Source: an uncultured Verrucomicrobiota bacterium
GTDB lineage: Bacteria; Verrucomicrobiota; Verrucomicrobiia; Opitutales; Opitutaceae
Length of the DNA stretch: 50,526 bases
NCBI GenBank assembly: GCA_903876795.1
Contig: CAIRBK010000085.1
Coordinates: 1-50,526, forward strand
Direction of reading: 5' to 3'
The notes beneath the pieces are model-generated. The model was not told the origin of the DNA and did not search any database. It saw nothing but the letters and a program-made list of their open reading frames with translations. Of the stretch, positions 8,486 to 16,815 are shown piece by piece; positions within the stretch are counted from its first letter, which is position 1, and every line of letters begins with the position of its first letter. Made by a program: the position numbers and the translations under genes.

Positions 8486-8506
8486 GAGCGGATGCTCAAT
8501 CCGCTC
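8486..8506. repeat. 8-bp perfect hairpin downstream of glnA
   Basis: GAGCGGAT / ATCCGCTC with a 5-base loop, followed by TGG and five T. It may be a back-up terminator in the plus direction or a small palindromic repeat. The surrounding 8450-8657 holds no credible gene. Confidence 0.4.
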
Positions 8507-8657
8507 TGGTTTTTACCACTCACCCTGCGGGTAACTGCGCTGCCCGCCGCGAGTGTTCCCAGTCTGTTTCGGGAATCCGCGGCATTCGCGTAATCTGCGG
8601 GTGGTTCGGTTATACGACGGAGAATCGCGTGGTGATGAAGTCCGCCGGCGGCGGACG

Positions 8658-8689
8658 CAAAAAACCCGCGACCTTGCGGATCGCGGGTT
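8658..8689 (-). terminator. Rho-independent terminator of rpmB
   Basis: On the minus strand a 9-bp stem (AACCCGCGA / TCGCGGGTT) with a 9-base loop is followed by a T run, 24 bases past the rpmB stop. Confidence 0.85.
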
Positions 8690-8712
8690 GGGAGAAGGGT
8701 ATGGCTGAAGGG

Positions 8713-8943
8713 CTAGGCCTTCTCGACGAGACCGGCCTTGATGGCCTTCACCGAGACGAGGACGCGCTTCGTGCCGCCGTTGGCGGTTTTGATACGGATC
8801 TTCTGCAGGTTCGGGCGGAACTTGCGCTTGGTGATGGTCGTGACGTGCGTGCCGATGCCGCCGCTCTTCTTGGTCTGACCCTTGCGGTGAATGATGGAGC
8901 CCTTGACGGGACGTTTGCCTGTGATTGCGCAGATTCTGGCCAT
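8713..8943 (-). CDS. rpmB: 50S ribosomal protein bL28
   Basis: 76-residue, very basic protein. It opens MARICAITGKRPVKG, with the ITGK-P signature of bL28, and ends in SVKAIKAGLVEKA. It also has the central RKFRPNLQKI segment. bL28 is a structural protein of the large ribosomal subunit, near the E site. Length is typical. Start fixed at ATG 8943 by this conserved opening; a longer reading of the same frame (to 9540) runs through the neighbouring methyltransferase and is spurious. No Shine-Dalgarno is visible (the leader reads AACAACCTTTTAT). Monocistronic by its own terminator at 8658-8689. It lacks the CxxC pair of zinc-binding versions, having only one early Cys. Confidence 0.96.
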   Translation of the reverse strand: MARICAITGKRPVKGSIIHRKGQTKKSGGIGTHVTTITKRKFRPNLQKIRIKTANGGTKRVLVSVKAIKAGLVEKA

Positions 8944-9004
8944 ATAAAAGGTTGTTAAAGGTTCAGAGATAAAAGTCGGCCCTCTTCCGAAGCAAGGGCA
9001 AAGT

Positions 9005-9994
9005 TCACACCTTTTCGCGCCGGGCGTGCAGCACCTGAAATTTCTGCCCCATGTGCGAGGGATGGAGCAGTTGCAGAAACGCCAGCTTGCGCTGGCTGGT
9101 GCGCGCCGCCTCTGCCGCCATCGCCGCTGACAGAAAGCCGCCGGCATGGTGGATGAAAAAGGCTTCCTGTGATTCGACCTTCGCGTCTGTGAAGCCTGCC
9201 GCGTGCAGTGATTCAGCCAGCCAGTCCCAGCAGATATGCCCGGTGAGGTCCTGCTCGCCGGCGCGCGCGAGGAGATCGTTGGACTGGGTGTGTTGATGAT
9301 AGGCGCGTGCCGTGCCGGCGGGCGTGGCGGTCGCCAGCTCGACCAAGGACTTACCGTAGTCGAAAGCCAGAAAAAGTCCGCTCCATGGTTGGGCGGCCAG
9401 CCGGGTCGCCAGACCGGCCGCGGCGCGCGGTGCGTCAAAGACATAGCCTTCCGGCGCAGCGGCGGGCAGCCACGGTGCGAGCACCGGGTCGAGCTCCACT
9501 TCGTGCAGGGCACCGTCGCGCAGGACCACGCCGAGTTCACGCCAGTCGGCGGCGCGCCGTACGAAGCGCCGCAGGGGTTGCGCGTCGAACAGTTCGTTGG
9601 AAAACACGATGCAGCGTCCGTGGATGTCCGGCGTCTCGCCCACGCGCACGGTGCGGGCTGCGGCGAATGGATGCGTCACGCCCGCGAGCACGCCGCCGCC
9701 GGGCTCGGCGCCGATTTCCACAAACGCGTGTTCGCGCGCGGCCGGTTCGCCGCCGAGCAGCGTCACGCACGCCGCGGCGACCATTTCGCCGAACACCGGT
9801 CCCGAACTACTGGCCGTGTAGAAGTCGGTACCGCCGCCGTAGCCCACGCGCGCCCGCTCCTTCCGGTAGTAGCCCAGTTCCGGATGATAGAGCGCCAACG
9901 CCATGAAGTCGGCGAACGTGAGCACGCCGGCCTCGCCGGCTTGTTCGGTGAAGGCGGCGGCGAAGGCGCGTGAAGGAGTGGACGACGATCCCAT
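9005..9994 (-). CDS. SAM-dependent methyltransferase, MidA/NDUFAF7 (DUF185) family
   Basis: 329 residues. The N-terminal TFADFMALALYHPELGYY (26-43) is the family signature, followed by GGTDFYTASS and the SAM-binding strand VEIGAEPGGG (about 92-101), where the family usually has ExGxGxGxL. SNELFDAQPLRRF (about 130-142) is the conserved 'N-E-x-x-D-x-x-P' segment, and FAFDYG-type sequence follows near 200. The eukaryotic homologue methylates an arginine of a complex I subunit; the bacterial substrate is unsettled. It starts 35 bases from ctpA, which runs the other way, so the two promoters must overlap or be very short. The GAEPGGG loop is a slight departure from consensus, but the rest is intact. 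Confidence 0.88.
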   Translation of the reverse strand: MGSSSTPSRAFAAAFTEQAGEAGVLTFADFMALALYHPELGYYRKERARVGYGGGTDFYTASSSGPVFGEMVAAACVTLLGGEPAAREHAFVEIGAEPGGGVLAGVTHPFAAARTVRVGETPDIHGRCIVFSNELFDAQPLRRFVRRAADWRELGVVLRDGALHEVELDPVLAPWLPAAAPEGYVFDAPRAAAGLATRLAAQPWSGLFLAFDYGKSLVELATATPAGTARAYHQHTQSNDLLARAGEQDLTGHICWDWLAESLHAAGFTDAKVESQEAFFIHHAGGFLSAAMAAEAARTSQRKLAFLQLLHPSHMGQKFQVLHARREKV

Positions 9995-10029
9995 TTACAA
10001 AGCCCGCAAGTTGGCCAACAGTGCTCGCG

Positions 10030-11337
10030 ATGCTCAAACGCATTCTCGTGATCGCGGCCGGCGTGGTGCTCGGCGTGGTGGTGTCCGTGGGCGCCGTCCG
10101 CGTGGCCGCCGCCTGGGGTTTCTGGCCCAATCGCGAGCTGGAGCAGTCCTCGCGCTACGTGCGCGAGGTGCTCGGGGTGGTCAACGACAACTATGTGGAC
10201 GCCGACAAGGCCGCCCTGCCCAAGCTCACCGAGTCGGCCCTGCGCGGCATCCTTGATTCGCTCGATCCGCACTCCGAGTATCTCACCGCCCGCGATTACA
10301 AGCGGCTCGATGAGGACATCAAAAACGAGTTTGGCGGCATCGGCGTCCAGGTCGAGTCGCGCAAGGGCGGCATCGTGGTGATCGCGCCCATCGCCGGCAC
10401 GCCCGGCGCCAAGGCGGGCATCCTGCGCGGCGACGTCATTGTGAGCATCGACGGCCGGCCGCTTGAAAAACCCTCGCTCGACGACGTGGTCGGCCGGTTG
10501 CGCGGCAAGCCGGGCTCCACGGTCACCATCGGTTTCAACCGGCCCGCCACCGGCAAGTCGTTCGAGACCACGATCACGCGCGAGCGCATCAAGGTGGACA
10601 GCGTGCGCGACGTGCGGCTGCGGTCCGACGGTATCGGCTATGCGCGGATCATCCAGTTTTCCGACCGCACCGGCGAAGAGTTTGTGGAGGCGATCAACAC
10701 GCTTAACGAACAGTCGATGCGCGCGCTTATCCTCGACCTGCGCGACAATCCCGGCGGGTTGCTCAACGCCGCGGTCGAGGTCGCCGAACCCTTTTTCGAC
10801 AAGGGCGAGCTGATCGTCTATACGCAGGGCCGCAAGGCCGGTGACCGCACCGACTACCGCGCGGCCGCGCCCGAGCCCCGGCTCACGATCCCAGTGGCCG
10901 TGTTGATCAACGCGGGCAGCGCCAGCGCCGCCGAGATCGTCTCCGGCGCGCTCAAAGACACCCGCCGCGCGGTCATCGTGGGCGAGCGCTCCTTCGGCAA
11001 GGGCTCAGTGCAGACGATCCTGCCGCTGCGCGACGGCGAGGGGCTGCGCCTCACGACGGCGCGTTATTTCACGCCCGGTGGCGTCACCATCCATGAGAAG
11101 GGCGTCACCCCCGACGTGGAGGTCGTAATGACGCCCGACGAGGACGAGAGCGCCCGCATCCAGCGCGCGCGCGACGACGTGGTCGATCCCGAGGAGTTCA
11201 AGGAACGTTTCAAAATCGATCCCACGCCCGACCGCCAACTTGAGGCTGCGGTAGCGGTGCTGCGGTCCGCGCTCATCCTCGTCGCCCGCGGCCCCCAAGG
11301 CACCCCGGCGTCCCCTGCGGCCAAAAAAACTCCATGA
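10030..11337 (+). CDS. ctpA: C-terminal processing peptidase (CtpA/Prc, S41A), membrane-anchored
   Basis: 435-residue serine protease acting outside the inner membrane on protein C-termini. It has an N-terminal signal anchor (residues 3-25), a PDZ domain (about 85-165, with NEFGGIGVQV), then the S41 core. The catalytic Ser lies in NAGSASAAEIVSGAL (about 293-307) and the Lys in GERSFGKGSVQ (about 318-328), spaced as in the Ser-Lys dyad. Start set at ATG 10030, just before the signal anchor; the frame is open to 9970 but that part overlaps the divergent gene. tsaD begins inside its last codons (ATGA overlap at 11334), so the two are translationally coupled. Typical length for CtpA is 400-450. 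Confidence 0.93.
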   Translation: MLKRILVIAAGVVLGVVVSVGAVRVAAAWGFWPNRELEQSSRYVREVLGVVNDNYVDADKAALPKLTESALRGILDSLDPHSEYLTARDYKRLDEDIKNEFGGIGVQVESRKGGIVVIAPIAGTPGAKAGILRGDVIVSIDGRPLEKPSLDDVVGRLRGKPGSTVTIGFNRPATGKSFETTITRERIKVDSVRDVRLRSDGIGYARIIQFSDRTGEEFVEAINTLNEQSMRALILDLRDNPGGLLNAAVEVAEPFFDKGELIVYTQGRKAGDRTDYRAAAPEPRLTIPVAVLINAGSASAAEIVSGALKDTRRAVIVGERSFGKGSVQTILPLRDGEGLRLTTARYFTPGGVTIHEKGVTPDVEVVMTPDEDESARIQRARDDVVDPEEFKERFKIDPTPDRQLEAAVAVLRSALILVARGPQGTPASPAAKKTP

Positions 11338-12362
11338 TCCTCGCCATCGAGAGTTCCTGCGACGAGACCGCAATCGCGCTTTTTGATCCCGCGAGCGGCC
11401 TATCCGGCGAGTGGATACACAGCCAGATCGCGCTGCACGGTCGCTACGGCGGCGTGGTGCCCGACCTCGCGACCCGCGAGCACCTCCGCAACCTTGGCCC
11501 GTTGCTGGAGCGCGTGCGCGGGCAGTGCGGCCTTGCCGGCATCGAAAGCGTCGCGGTCACGCACGGCCCGGGTCTGGCCGGTTGCCTGGCCATCGGCGTG
11601 GCGGCGGCGAAGTCCCTCGCCCTGGCCCTGCGCGTGCCGCTGGTCGGGGTGAACCACCTGCGCGGCCATGTGTTTTCACCGTTCATCGCGTTGCACGCCG
11701 GGGCACCGGGGGACTTTGCCACGCGCATGGACGCGCTCCTGCCGCATCTCGGACTGGTGGTGTCGGGCGGCAACACCCTGCTGTTCACGCTGGACCGCGC
11801 GCGGCGGATCACCGTGGTGTCATCGACCAAGGACGACGCCGCCGGCGAGGCGCTGGACAAGGGGGCCAAGCTGCTCGGGCTCGGTTATCCCGGCGGACCG
11901 CTGGTGGAAAAACGCGCCCAAGGCGGCAACCCGGCGGCGTATGATTTCCCGCGCGGCGTGGGGCCGCGCAGCGATCTGGATTTCAGTTTTTCGGGGCTCA
12001 AGACCAGCCTGCGTTATCAGTTGGAAAAAATGACGCCGGCGGAGATCGAGACTCGCATGGCCGATCTGTGCGCGAGTTACCAGCAGGCGGTCGTCGATGC
12101 GCTGGTGCGCAAGACCACGCTGGCGCTGGCGCGCGAACGCTTCCGCAGCCTGGGTCTTTCGGGCGGCGTGGCCAACAACCAGACCCTGCGCGCCGCGCTG
12201 GGCGGAGTCGCGAAAGAGCGCCGGCTGCCCCTGCTGGCTGCGCAGCCGAAGCACACGGGCGACAACGCCGGCATGATCGCCTTCGCGGCGTGGATCGACC
12301 CGTCGGCCCGCCCCAGCGCCCCATTGTCCTCTCTGAGCATCGAGCCTGGGTTGGCACTGTAA
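11334..12362 (+). CDS. tsaD: tRNA N6-threonylcarbamoyladenosine transferase TsaD
   Basis: 342 residues, universal ASKHA-fold enzyme that moves threonylcarbamoyl from TC-AMP onto A37 of ANN-reading tRNAs, working with TsaB and TsaE. Motifs: AIESSCDETAIAL (4-16), GGVVPDLATREH (39-50), the iron-binding HxxxH in NHLRGHVF (His 108 and 112), VVSGGNTLLF (about 142-151), LSGGVANNQTLR (about 281-292) and the late metal-binding Asp in HTGDNAGMIAF. It starts inside ctpA with a 4-base ATGA overlap, so it depends on that transcript. tsaB and tsaE are not in this window. No terminator is obvious after the stop. Confidence 0.96.
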   Translation: MILAIESSCDETAIALFDPASGLSGEWIHSQIALHGRYGGVVPDLATREHLRNLGPLLERVRGQCGLAGIESVAVTHGPGLAGCLAIGVAAAKSLALALRVPLVGVNHLRGHVFSPFIALHAGAPGDFATRMDALLPHLGLVVSGGNTLLFTLDRARRITVVSSTKDDAAGEALDKGAKLLGLGYPGGPLVEKRAQGGNPAAYDFPRGVGPRSDLDFSFSGLKTSLRYQLEKMTPAEIETRMADLCASYQQAVVDALVRKTTLALARERFRSLGLSGGVANNQTLRAALGGVAKERRLPLLAAQPKHTGDNAGMIAFAAWIDPSARPSAPLSSLSIEPGLAL

Positions 12363-12631
12363 ACGCCGGGTGGCAGGTGGCATTTACCGCTTCTTAATCG
12401 CGGGTGTTCCCACACGGGGAGCGTTGCCAGGGAGGAACCTGCTTGCAGGCGATGTCGTGGCACCGCCTGCGGGCAAGCGTCACGAGTGCGAGGGGGATCC
12501 ACGCGCTGGATGCCATGATCGGTAACGTGACCGGCAGATGGCCGACAGCTTGCGCGAGACGACCCGGCCCAACTTCGGTTTCCGGGTTTAAACAAGGGTC
12601 ACGGCAAAAGATTATCGTGAGGCACTCCTGC
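12363..12631. other. Gene-poor intergenic stretch after tsaD
   Basis: No frame here looks like protein; the open frames are arginine-rich shadows. It contains one copy of a short palindromic repeat at 12434-12453 and otherwise nothing I recognise. Confidence 0.5.
12434..12453 (+). repeat. Short palindromic repeat, copy 1
   Basis: Built around the 12-bp palindrome CCTGCTTGCAGG. An inverted copy with matching flanks occurs at 12975-12995 (about 19 of 21 positions agree). The flanks extend the match beyond the palindrome, so this looks like a dispersed intergenic repeat. Confidence 0.45.
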
Positions 12632-12890
12632 CTAAGTTACCCTGTCAAGTTTACGCGCGGCGACGGTGACGGAGGTGGTGACTTTGATGCCGGGGCTCGT
12701 CGTCAGGTCCACCCCGAGCCGACTCAACAACTCGCCGCGCGCGTTGTAGGCGATTGCTGGCGATAGGAGCCGCTCCGGCACCCAAACGACCGGGGGCGGG
12801 GGTTGCAACACGGGGGTGTCTGAAGCGGTGAGGTGATCGGCAGCCGTCCGGCTGGTTGTGCGAGCCTTTCTCTGCCAAACATGATTTTTA
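12632..12890 (-). pseudogene. Remnant of a coding sequence, C-terminal part
   Basis: On the minus strand an open frame ends at TAG 12632-12634. The peptide reads like real protein: PPPPVVWVPERLLSPAIAY, then a segment with GELLSRLGVDL, and KVTTSVTVAARKLDRVT at the end. That is an alternating beta-type pattern quite unlike the arginine-rich shadow frames around it. I found no convincing start codon; the frame continues upstream to about 12890 and beyond through less protein-like sequence without ATG. It is probably the tail of a gene that lost its 5' part. Function not recognised. Confidence 0.4.
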
Positions 12891-12974
12891 GATGAATCGC
12901 GGCAGTCCGTGGTGCCTGGATGAGTCGGGTGGATTTGGGGTCGGCCGTGAGGTTCTTACGGGAAGGGCAGGGGC

Positions 12975-12995
12975 AATCCCCTGCAAGCAGGCTCC
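12975..12995 (-). repeat. Short palindromic repeat, copy 2 (inverted)
   Basis: Inverted partner of 12434-12453. It carries CCTGCAAGCAGG inside AATCCCCTGCAAGCAGGCTCC. Confidence 0.45.
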
Positions 12996-13053
12996 TGAAT
13001 GGTTCAGAAAATGGACTCCGGGCGCAGGCCCGGTTGATTTGGCAAACCCACGC

Positions 13054-13085
13054 AAAAAAGCCGCCCGTTTCGGGGCGGCTTTTTT
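13054..13085. terminator. Bidirectional terminator downstream of greA
   Basis: The stem AAGCCGCCC / GGGCGGCTT (GTTTC loop) is flanked by A6 on one side and T6 on the other. It lies 20 bases beyond the greA stop on the minus strand. Confidence 0.9.
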
Positions 13086-13104
13086 GTGGGCTTACCGTTA
13101 CAGC

Positions 13105-14949
13105 TTAAAGGCTGTCCACGTAGCGGCCGATGGACTTGACGGTGTAGGTCTCTTCGGAGGAGCCGATCTTCACCTTGACGGTGTCGCCGGTCTTCTTGCC
13201 GAGGAGGGCGAGGCCGAGCGGGGTCTTGTAGGAGAGGATGTTTTTCTCCGGGACGCTGTCCCAGGCGCCGAGGAGCGTGTATCTGGCCTGCTTGCCGGTG
13301 GCGCTGGTCACTTCCACGACACTGCCGACGCTGATCTGCTCGACGGTGGCTTCCTTGAAGTCGGTGATGCGGGCTCGGCTGAGTTCCTTTTCCAACTGTG
13401 ACTTCTGGGCCATGAGGACGGTCTGGTCCTGCTTGGCCATCTTGTATTCGGAGTTCTCCTTCAAGTCGCCGTGTTCACGGGCGACGGCGATGGCTTTGGA
13501 GTTTTCCGGGATTTTCTTGGAGACGATGGTCTCGTATTCGACGCGCTTGGACTCGTAGCTCTCGCGGGAGACAAGGAGCTGCTCCTCGGTCGACTCGGCG
13601 TCCTTGGCGACGATGGACTGGATGCCGGGGAAAATCTTTATGAAGCGGGCGAGCAGCGACTTCTTGGTGAGTTCCTCGAAGCCCTGGTTGAGCATGAGGG
13701 CGTTGGCGAGGTCGCGGGCGGTCTCCGGGTCGGCGGTCGAGAGCAGGTCGGAGATGAGGTCGGTGTCCTCAGAGAGGATGTCGGCGAGCGGGATGCGGCG
13801 GGCGCTGGCGGCCTGGAGGGCCTCGTAGTCGATGGCGAAGAAGATCGCGCTGAGGAGGCGGGGTGTGATGAGATCGTTGAGCAGCTTGGCGAATTTCTTC
13901 GAGTGGCGGTTCTTGACGATCCAGAGGAGAACGGGGGCGCGGAGGTTTTGCTCGATTTGCCAGCGCTTGAGGGCGGCGGCGAGCTCCTCGGAGTGGCCGT
14001 TCTCGACCAGGAAGTTGATGCACTCGGTGGTGAACTTGCCCTGGGAGGTCTTGAGCAGCGTGAAGGCGGCGTCGCGATACTCGATGGGGTGGGTGTCCTT
14101 GATGAGATCGAGGAAGCGGGCCTGGAACTGGACGGGGATTTTTTCGGAGATGGCCACGAGGTCGCGCACGTTGGCGATGAGCTCGGACTGGGAGGGGGAG
14201 AGGGTGGCGATGTCGACGCCGACGAGGGAGGCGAGGGTGTCGCGGACGAAGGCGCCGTAGAGGCGCTCGGCGGCGTCGAGCTGGTTGGAGTCTTTTACGG
14301 ATTCGGCGAGGCCGGCGAGGATGGCCTTGAGGTCGCCCTTGACCTCCTTGGAGCCTGAGGCGGCGATGAGGTCCTCGGCCAGCGCGATGCGGCGGCGGGC
14401 GGAGCGGGTTCCGTTGAACTGCTCGATGATCTCGTCCTCGGCGGAAACGGGCACCTCGCGGAGCACGTAGCACTCGGTCTTTTTGGCGGGGACGGCGATG
14501 CGGGGGTCCTTGGCGACGGCCTTCTTGGCGGCGGACCACCACTTCTTGAATTTCTCTTCGCCGATGACCTGGGCGAGGGTGATTTCGATCTCGATGGCGG
14601 TGGCGGCGTTGTTGGGGTAGGACAGGAGGCCCTCGACGACGAGTTGGGCCGGGTCGTTGGCGATCAGTTTGGCGATGACGTCGGGCTCGGTCTGTTTGCG
14701 CACCAAGAGATGATTGGCGGGGAGGATCTGTAGCGTGCCGATGCAGAAGGCGGGGTCCATCGGGTGGCCCGCCTTGTTCTGGAAGTCGATGATGAGCTTC
14801 TGGGAAGCCTCGTCGTAGGACTTGATCTGGCCGAAGCCCCAGCTGCGGTGGGTGCCGTAGGAACCGGGTTCCATGGCTTCGAGTTGGGCTTTGGACGCCT
14901 TGAGCGAGGGATTTTTGGCGATGAGCGCAGAGACGGCTTCCGAGTTCAT
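13105..14949 (-). CDS. greA: Transcription elongation factor GreA with long N-terminal extension
   Basis: 614 residues against about 158 for ordinary GreA. The last ~160 residues are a complete GreA: a coiled coil (REHGDLKENSEYKMAKQ, about 510-526, with the acidic Asp/Glu tip that enters the RNA polymerase secondary channel) and the FKBP-like C-terminal domain (VGSVVEVTSA ... LGLALLGKKTGDTV). GreA rescues backtracked RNA polymerase by stimulating RNA cleavage. Residues 1-450 form a helical extension with no recognised catalytic motif, apart from an N-terminal segment around GSYGTHRSWGFGQI. Chlamydial GreA is known to be similarly long (about 715), so this may be a shared PVC form. Start at ATG 14949, before MNSEAVSALIAKNP; upstream sequence is not protein-like. 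Own terminator at 13054. Confidence 0.9.
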   Translation of the reverse strand: MNSEAVSALIAKNPSLKASKAQLEAMEPGSYGTHRSWGFGQIKSYDEASQKLIIDFQNKAGHPMDPAFCIGTLQILPANHLLVRKQTEPDVIAKLIANDPAQLVVEGLLSYPNNAATAIEIEITLAQVIGEEKFKKWWSAAKKAVAKDPRIAVPAKKTECYVLREVPVSAEDEIIEQFNGTRSARRRIALAEDLIAASGSKEVKGDLKAILAGLAESVKDSNQLDAAERLYGAFVRDTLASLVGVDIATLSPSQSELIANVRDLVAISEKIPVQFQARFLDLIKDTHPIEYRDAAFTLLKTSQGKFTTECINFLVENGHSEELAAALKRWQIEQNLRAPVLLWIVKNRHSKKFAKLLNDLITPRLLSAIFFAIDYEALQAASARRIPLADILSEDTDLISDLLSTADPETARDLANALMLNQGFEELTKKSLLARFIKIFPGIQSIVAKDAESTEEQLLVSRESYESKRVEYETIVSKKIPENSKAIAVAREHGDLKENSEYKMAKQDQTVLMAQKSQLEKELSRARITDFKEATVEQISVGSVVEVTSATGKQARYTLLGAWDSVPEKNILSYKTPLGLALLGKKTGDTVKVKIGSSEETYTVKSIGRYVDSL

Positions 14950-15408
14950 AAATGGGTTATTCGAGTCGTGAATTGGTGAGTTGAGCGGATGGGAGGCGGG
15001 TATGTCAACCAACGGGTTTTCAGGAGAACGTGTATTGCGGTCTACCGGGAAAGTATCACCGAGGCGGTCCTGGGTGGGTCTCACCCGATAAAGCGGACAC
15101 GAGTTGAGCGTGAGTTATGGTTGGTTGCCCCGTCCGATTCCAGTCGTAGCGGCGGAATACACTAATCCCCTGGTCCCTCGCCGTCAGCTCCGCTGGCTTG
15201 TCGCTTTGCTTCCTTATGAGCACTTCTTGCCACCGAAACACTTCGTCATGTTTTGGCGACTTCGTTTCAGTCTTCTTTGGATTCTTCGTGTTGGTTGAGT
15301 CTTTCTCGGTGGCTCAACTCGTGTCCGTCGATTCGGGGCAATCTCATGAAATCGGGCGATTTTATGTGATTTAAACCCACTTCATCATAAAGATTAGACG
15401 GTTTAAAA
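14950..15408. other. Intergenic region between greA and the integrated element
   Basis: No credible gene. Its main content is the 234-bp unit with 16-bp inverted ends at 15094-15327 (listed separately). The last ~80 bases before the att site are AT-rich. Confidence 0.6.
15094..15327. mobile_element. MITE-like unit with perfect 16-bp terminal inverted repeats
   Basis: CGGACACGAGTTGAGC at 15094-15109 is repeated exactly in inverted orientation at 15312-15327. A perfect 16-bp pair within 234 bp is very unlikely by chance. The interior has only a weak 64-codon frame. I see no clear target-site duplication (AAG on the left, TCG on the right). It may be a non-autonomous element, an IS remnant, or two sites for a dimeric regulator. 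Confidence 0.45.
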
Positions 15409-15439
15409 TTGGTGCGGTCGCCGGGAATCGAACCCGGGA
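15409..15439 (-). repeat. Left attachment site (31-bp tRNA-Gly 3' end)
   Basis: Identical to 28171-28201. It holds only the T-arm and 3' acceptor strand of the tRNA; the bases beyond cannot complete a cloverleaf. Confidence 0.9.
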
Positions 15440-15569
15440 ATCCGTTTTTGGCCTAGGGCGATTCTATTGCCTTCATAAACCGCTGTTATACAGCATTTAT
15501 TAACCATAAAAACCATATAAACTTGCTCCGCTTGTTGTGATAATGTTGAGATGACGGGAAGGAATTCGC

Positions 15570-16772
15570 ATGGCTTCACTTCGTAAATTCAAGTGCTCGC
15601 GGTTTTGGTTCGCAGTCTATCGGGACGCGCAGGGCGGGCAGTGTAACCGCTCAACGAAGATCGCCATTGCAGGCGAGGGGAGCACCGAAAAGGAGCGCGG
15701 GCGAGATGCCGCCGAAAAACAGAAACTCGCCCGCTTGATTGCGCGGACCTACGAGGAGACCGAGCGCGGCCATCCCACCGAGCAGCACGTGCAAAAGGTC
15801 CTGCATGAAATCTTCGGCAAGGTGAACAAGCGCCGCATCGAGCCCGCCATGACCGAAACCTTTTTCAAGGCTTGGCTAAGCAATGTCGAAACGCGCAGGG
15901 GTAAGGGCAACACGCTCGCCCGCTACAGCGTAGTGACGAAGCGGTTTCTTGATGCTCTCGGCACGCGGCGCAGCTTGCAACTCACAGACATCCTGCCCTC
16001 GGACGTGCAAAAGTTCATCGACGCCCAGGCCAAGGCCGGAAAGGCGGGAACGACCGTCCGCATTGAGTATAAAATCTTGAACTCGCTTTTTGCGGACGCG
16101 CTCCGTCAAGGACTCATTGCCACCAATCCAGCTGCCGCAATCGCTGTGCCCATGGACGCGGGCGAGTCGCGAGAGCCGTTCACATGGGCCCATGTGCGCG
16201 ACCTGATCAACAATGCTTCGCCGGAGTGGAAAACCGTGATCATGCTGGGGGCGTATACCGCTGCGCGGTTGGGGGACTGTTGCGCGATGCGTTGGAAACA
16301 CATCGACTTACAGGGGCAGTTGATTCGTTTTCGCGCAGGCAAAACCAAAGCCAAAAAAAAAGACTTGGTCATTCCAATGCACCCCGACTTGGAAGCTCAC
16401 TTGCTGACGCTGCCCATGCCAGACGGCGCAGACGCCGCCGAGCAGCCGCTTTCGCCCGCCCTTGCGGTGCTCAACATCGGCGGCAGATCGGGCCTGAGTC
16501 GCCAATTTCAAGAGATCATGGCGCAGGCCGGCATCGTAAACGCCGAGGTCCGCAAGGCTAACGGAGCCGGACGGAGCCAATCGGCTTACGGCTTCCACAG
16601 TTTGCGCCACTCGTTCAACTCGATGCTTCTCAATTCCGGTGTCGGCGAAGATTTACGGATGCGCCTCAGCGGCCACGCCAGCACCGAGATGAACCGGCGC
16701 TATTCGCACGCCGAGGTTGAAACACTGCGGGCAGCGGTCGCGAAATTGCCGAGGGTATCGAAGGAAAACTAA
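15570..16772 (+). CDS. int: Tyrosine recombinase (integrase) of the element
   Basis: 400-residue phage-type integrase that would join element and chromosome at the tRNA-Gly att site. It has an N-terminal arm-binding part (1-90), a SAM-like core-binding domain (about 95-190) and a catalytic domain (about 205-390). Catalytic residues are visible: Arg in YTAARLGDCC, the HxxR box in GFHSLRHSFN, His in LSGHAST and the nucleophile Tyr in NRRYSHAE. A Lys-rich hairpin (KTKAKKKDLVIP) fits the beta2-3 Lys. ATG 15570 is preceded by GGGAAGGA at good spacing, a better ribosome site than most host genes have. It lies 130 bases from the left att repeat. Confidence 0.94.
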   Translation: MASLRKFKCSRFWFAVYRDAQGGQCNRSTKIAIAGEGSTEKERGRDAAEKQKLARLIARTYEETERGHPTEQHVQKVLHEIFGKVNKRRIEPAMTETFFKAWLSNVETRRGKGNTLARYSVVTKRFLDALGTRRSLQLTDILPSDVQKFIDAQAKAGKAGTTVRIEYKILNSLFADALRQGLIATNPAAAIAVPMDAGESREPFTWAHVRDLINNASPEWKTVIMLGAYTAARLGDCCAMRWKHIDLQGQLIRFRAGKTKAKKKDLVIPMHPDLEAHLLTLPMPDGADAAEQPLSPALAVLNIGGRSGLSRQFQEIMAQAGIVNAEVRKANGAGRSQSAYGFHSLRHSFNSMLLNSGVGEDLRMRLSGHASTEMNRRYSHAEVETLRAAVAKLPRVSKEN

Positions 16773-16815
16773 AAATAAACTTGCAGTCTAAAACCCTATA
16801 AACCAAATCTCCTTC

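Noticed and set aside
15411-15490. Second complete tRNA at the left border of the element
   Set aside because: Only the T-arm and 3' acceptor strand are present; upstream bases cannot form D or anticodon arms.
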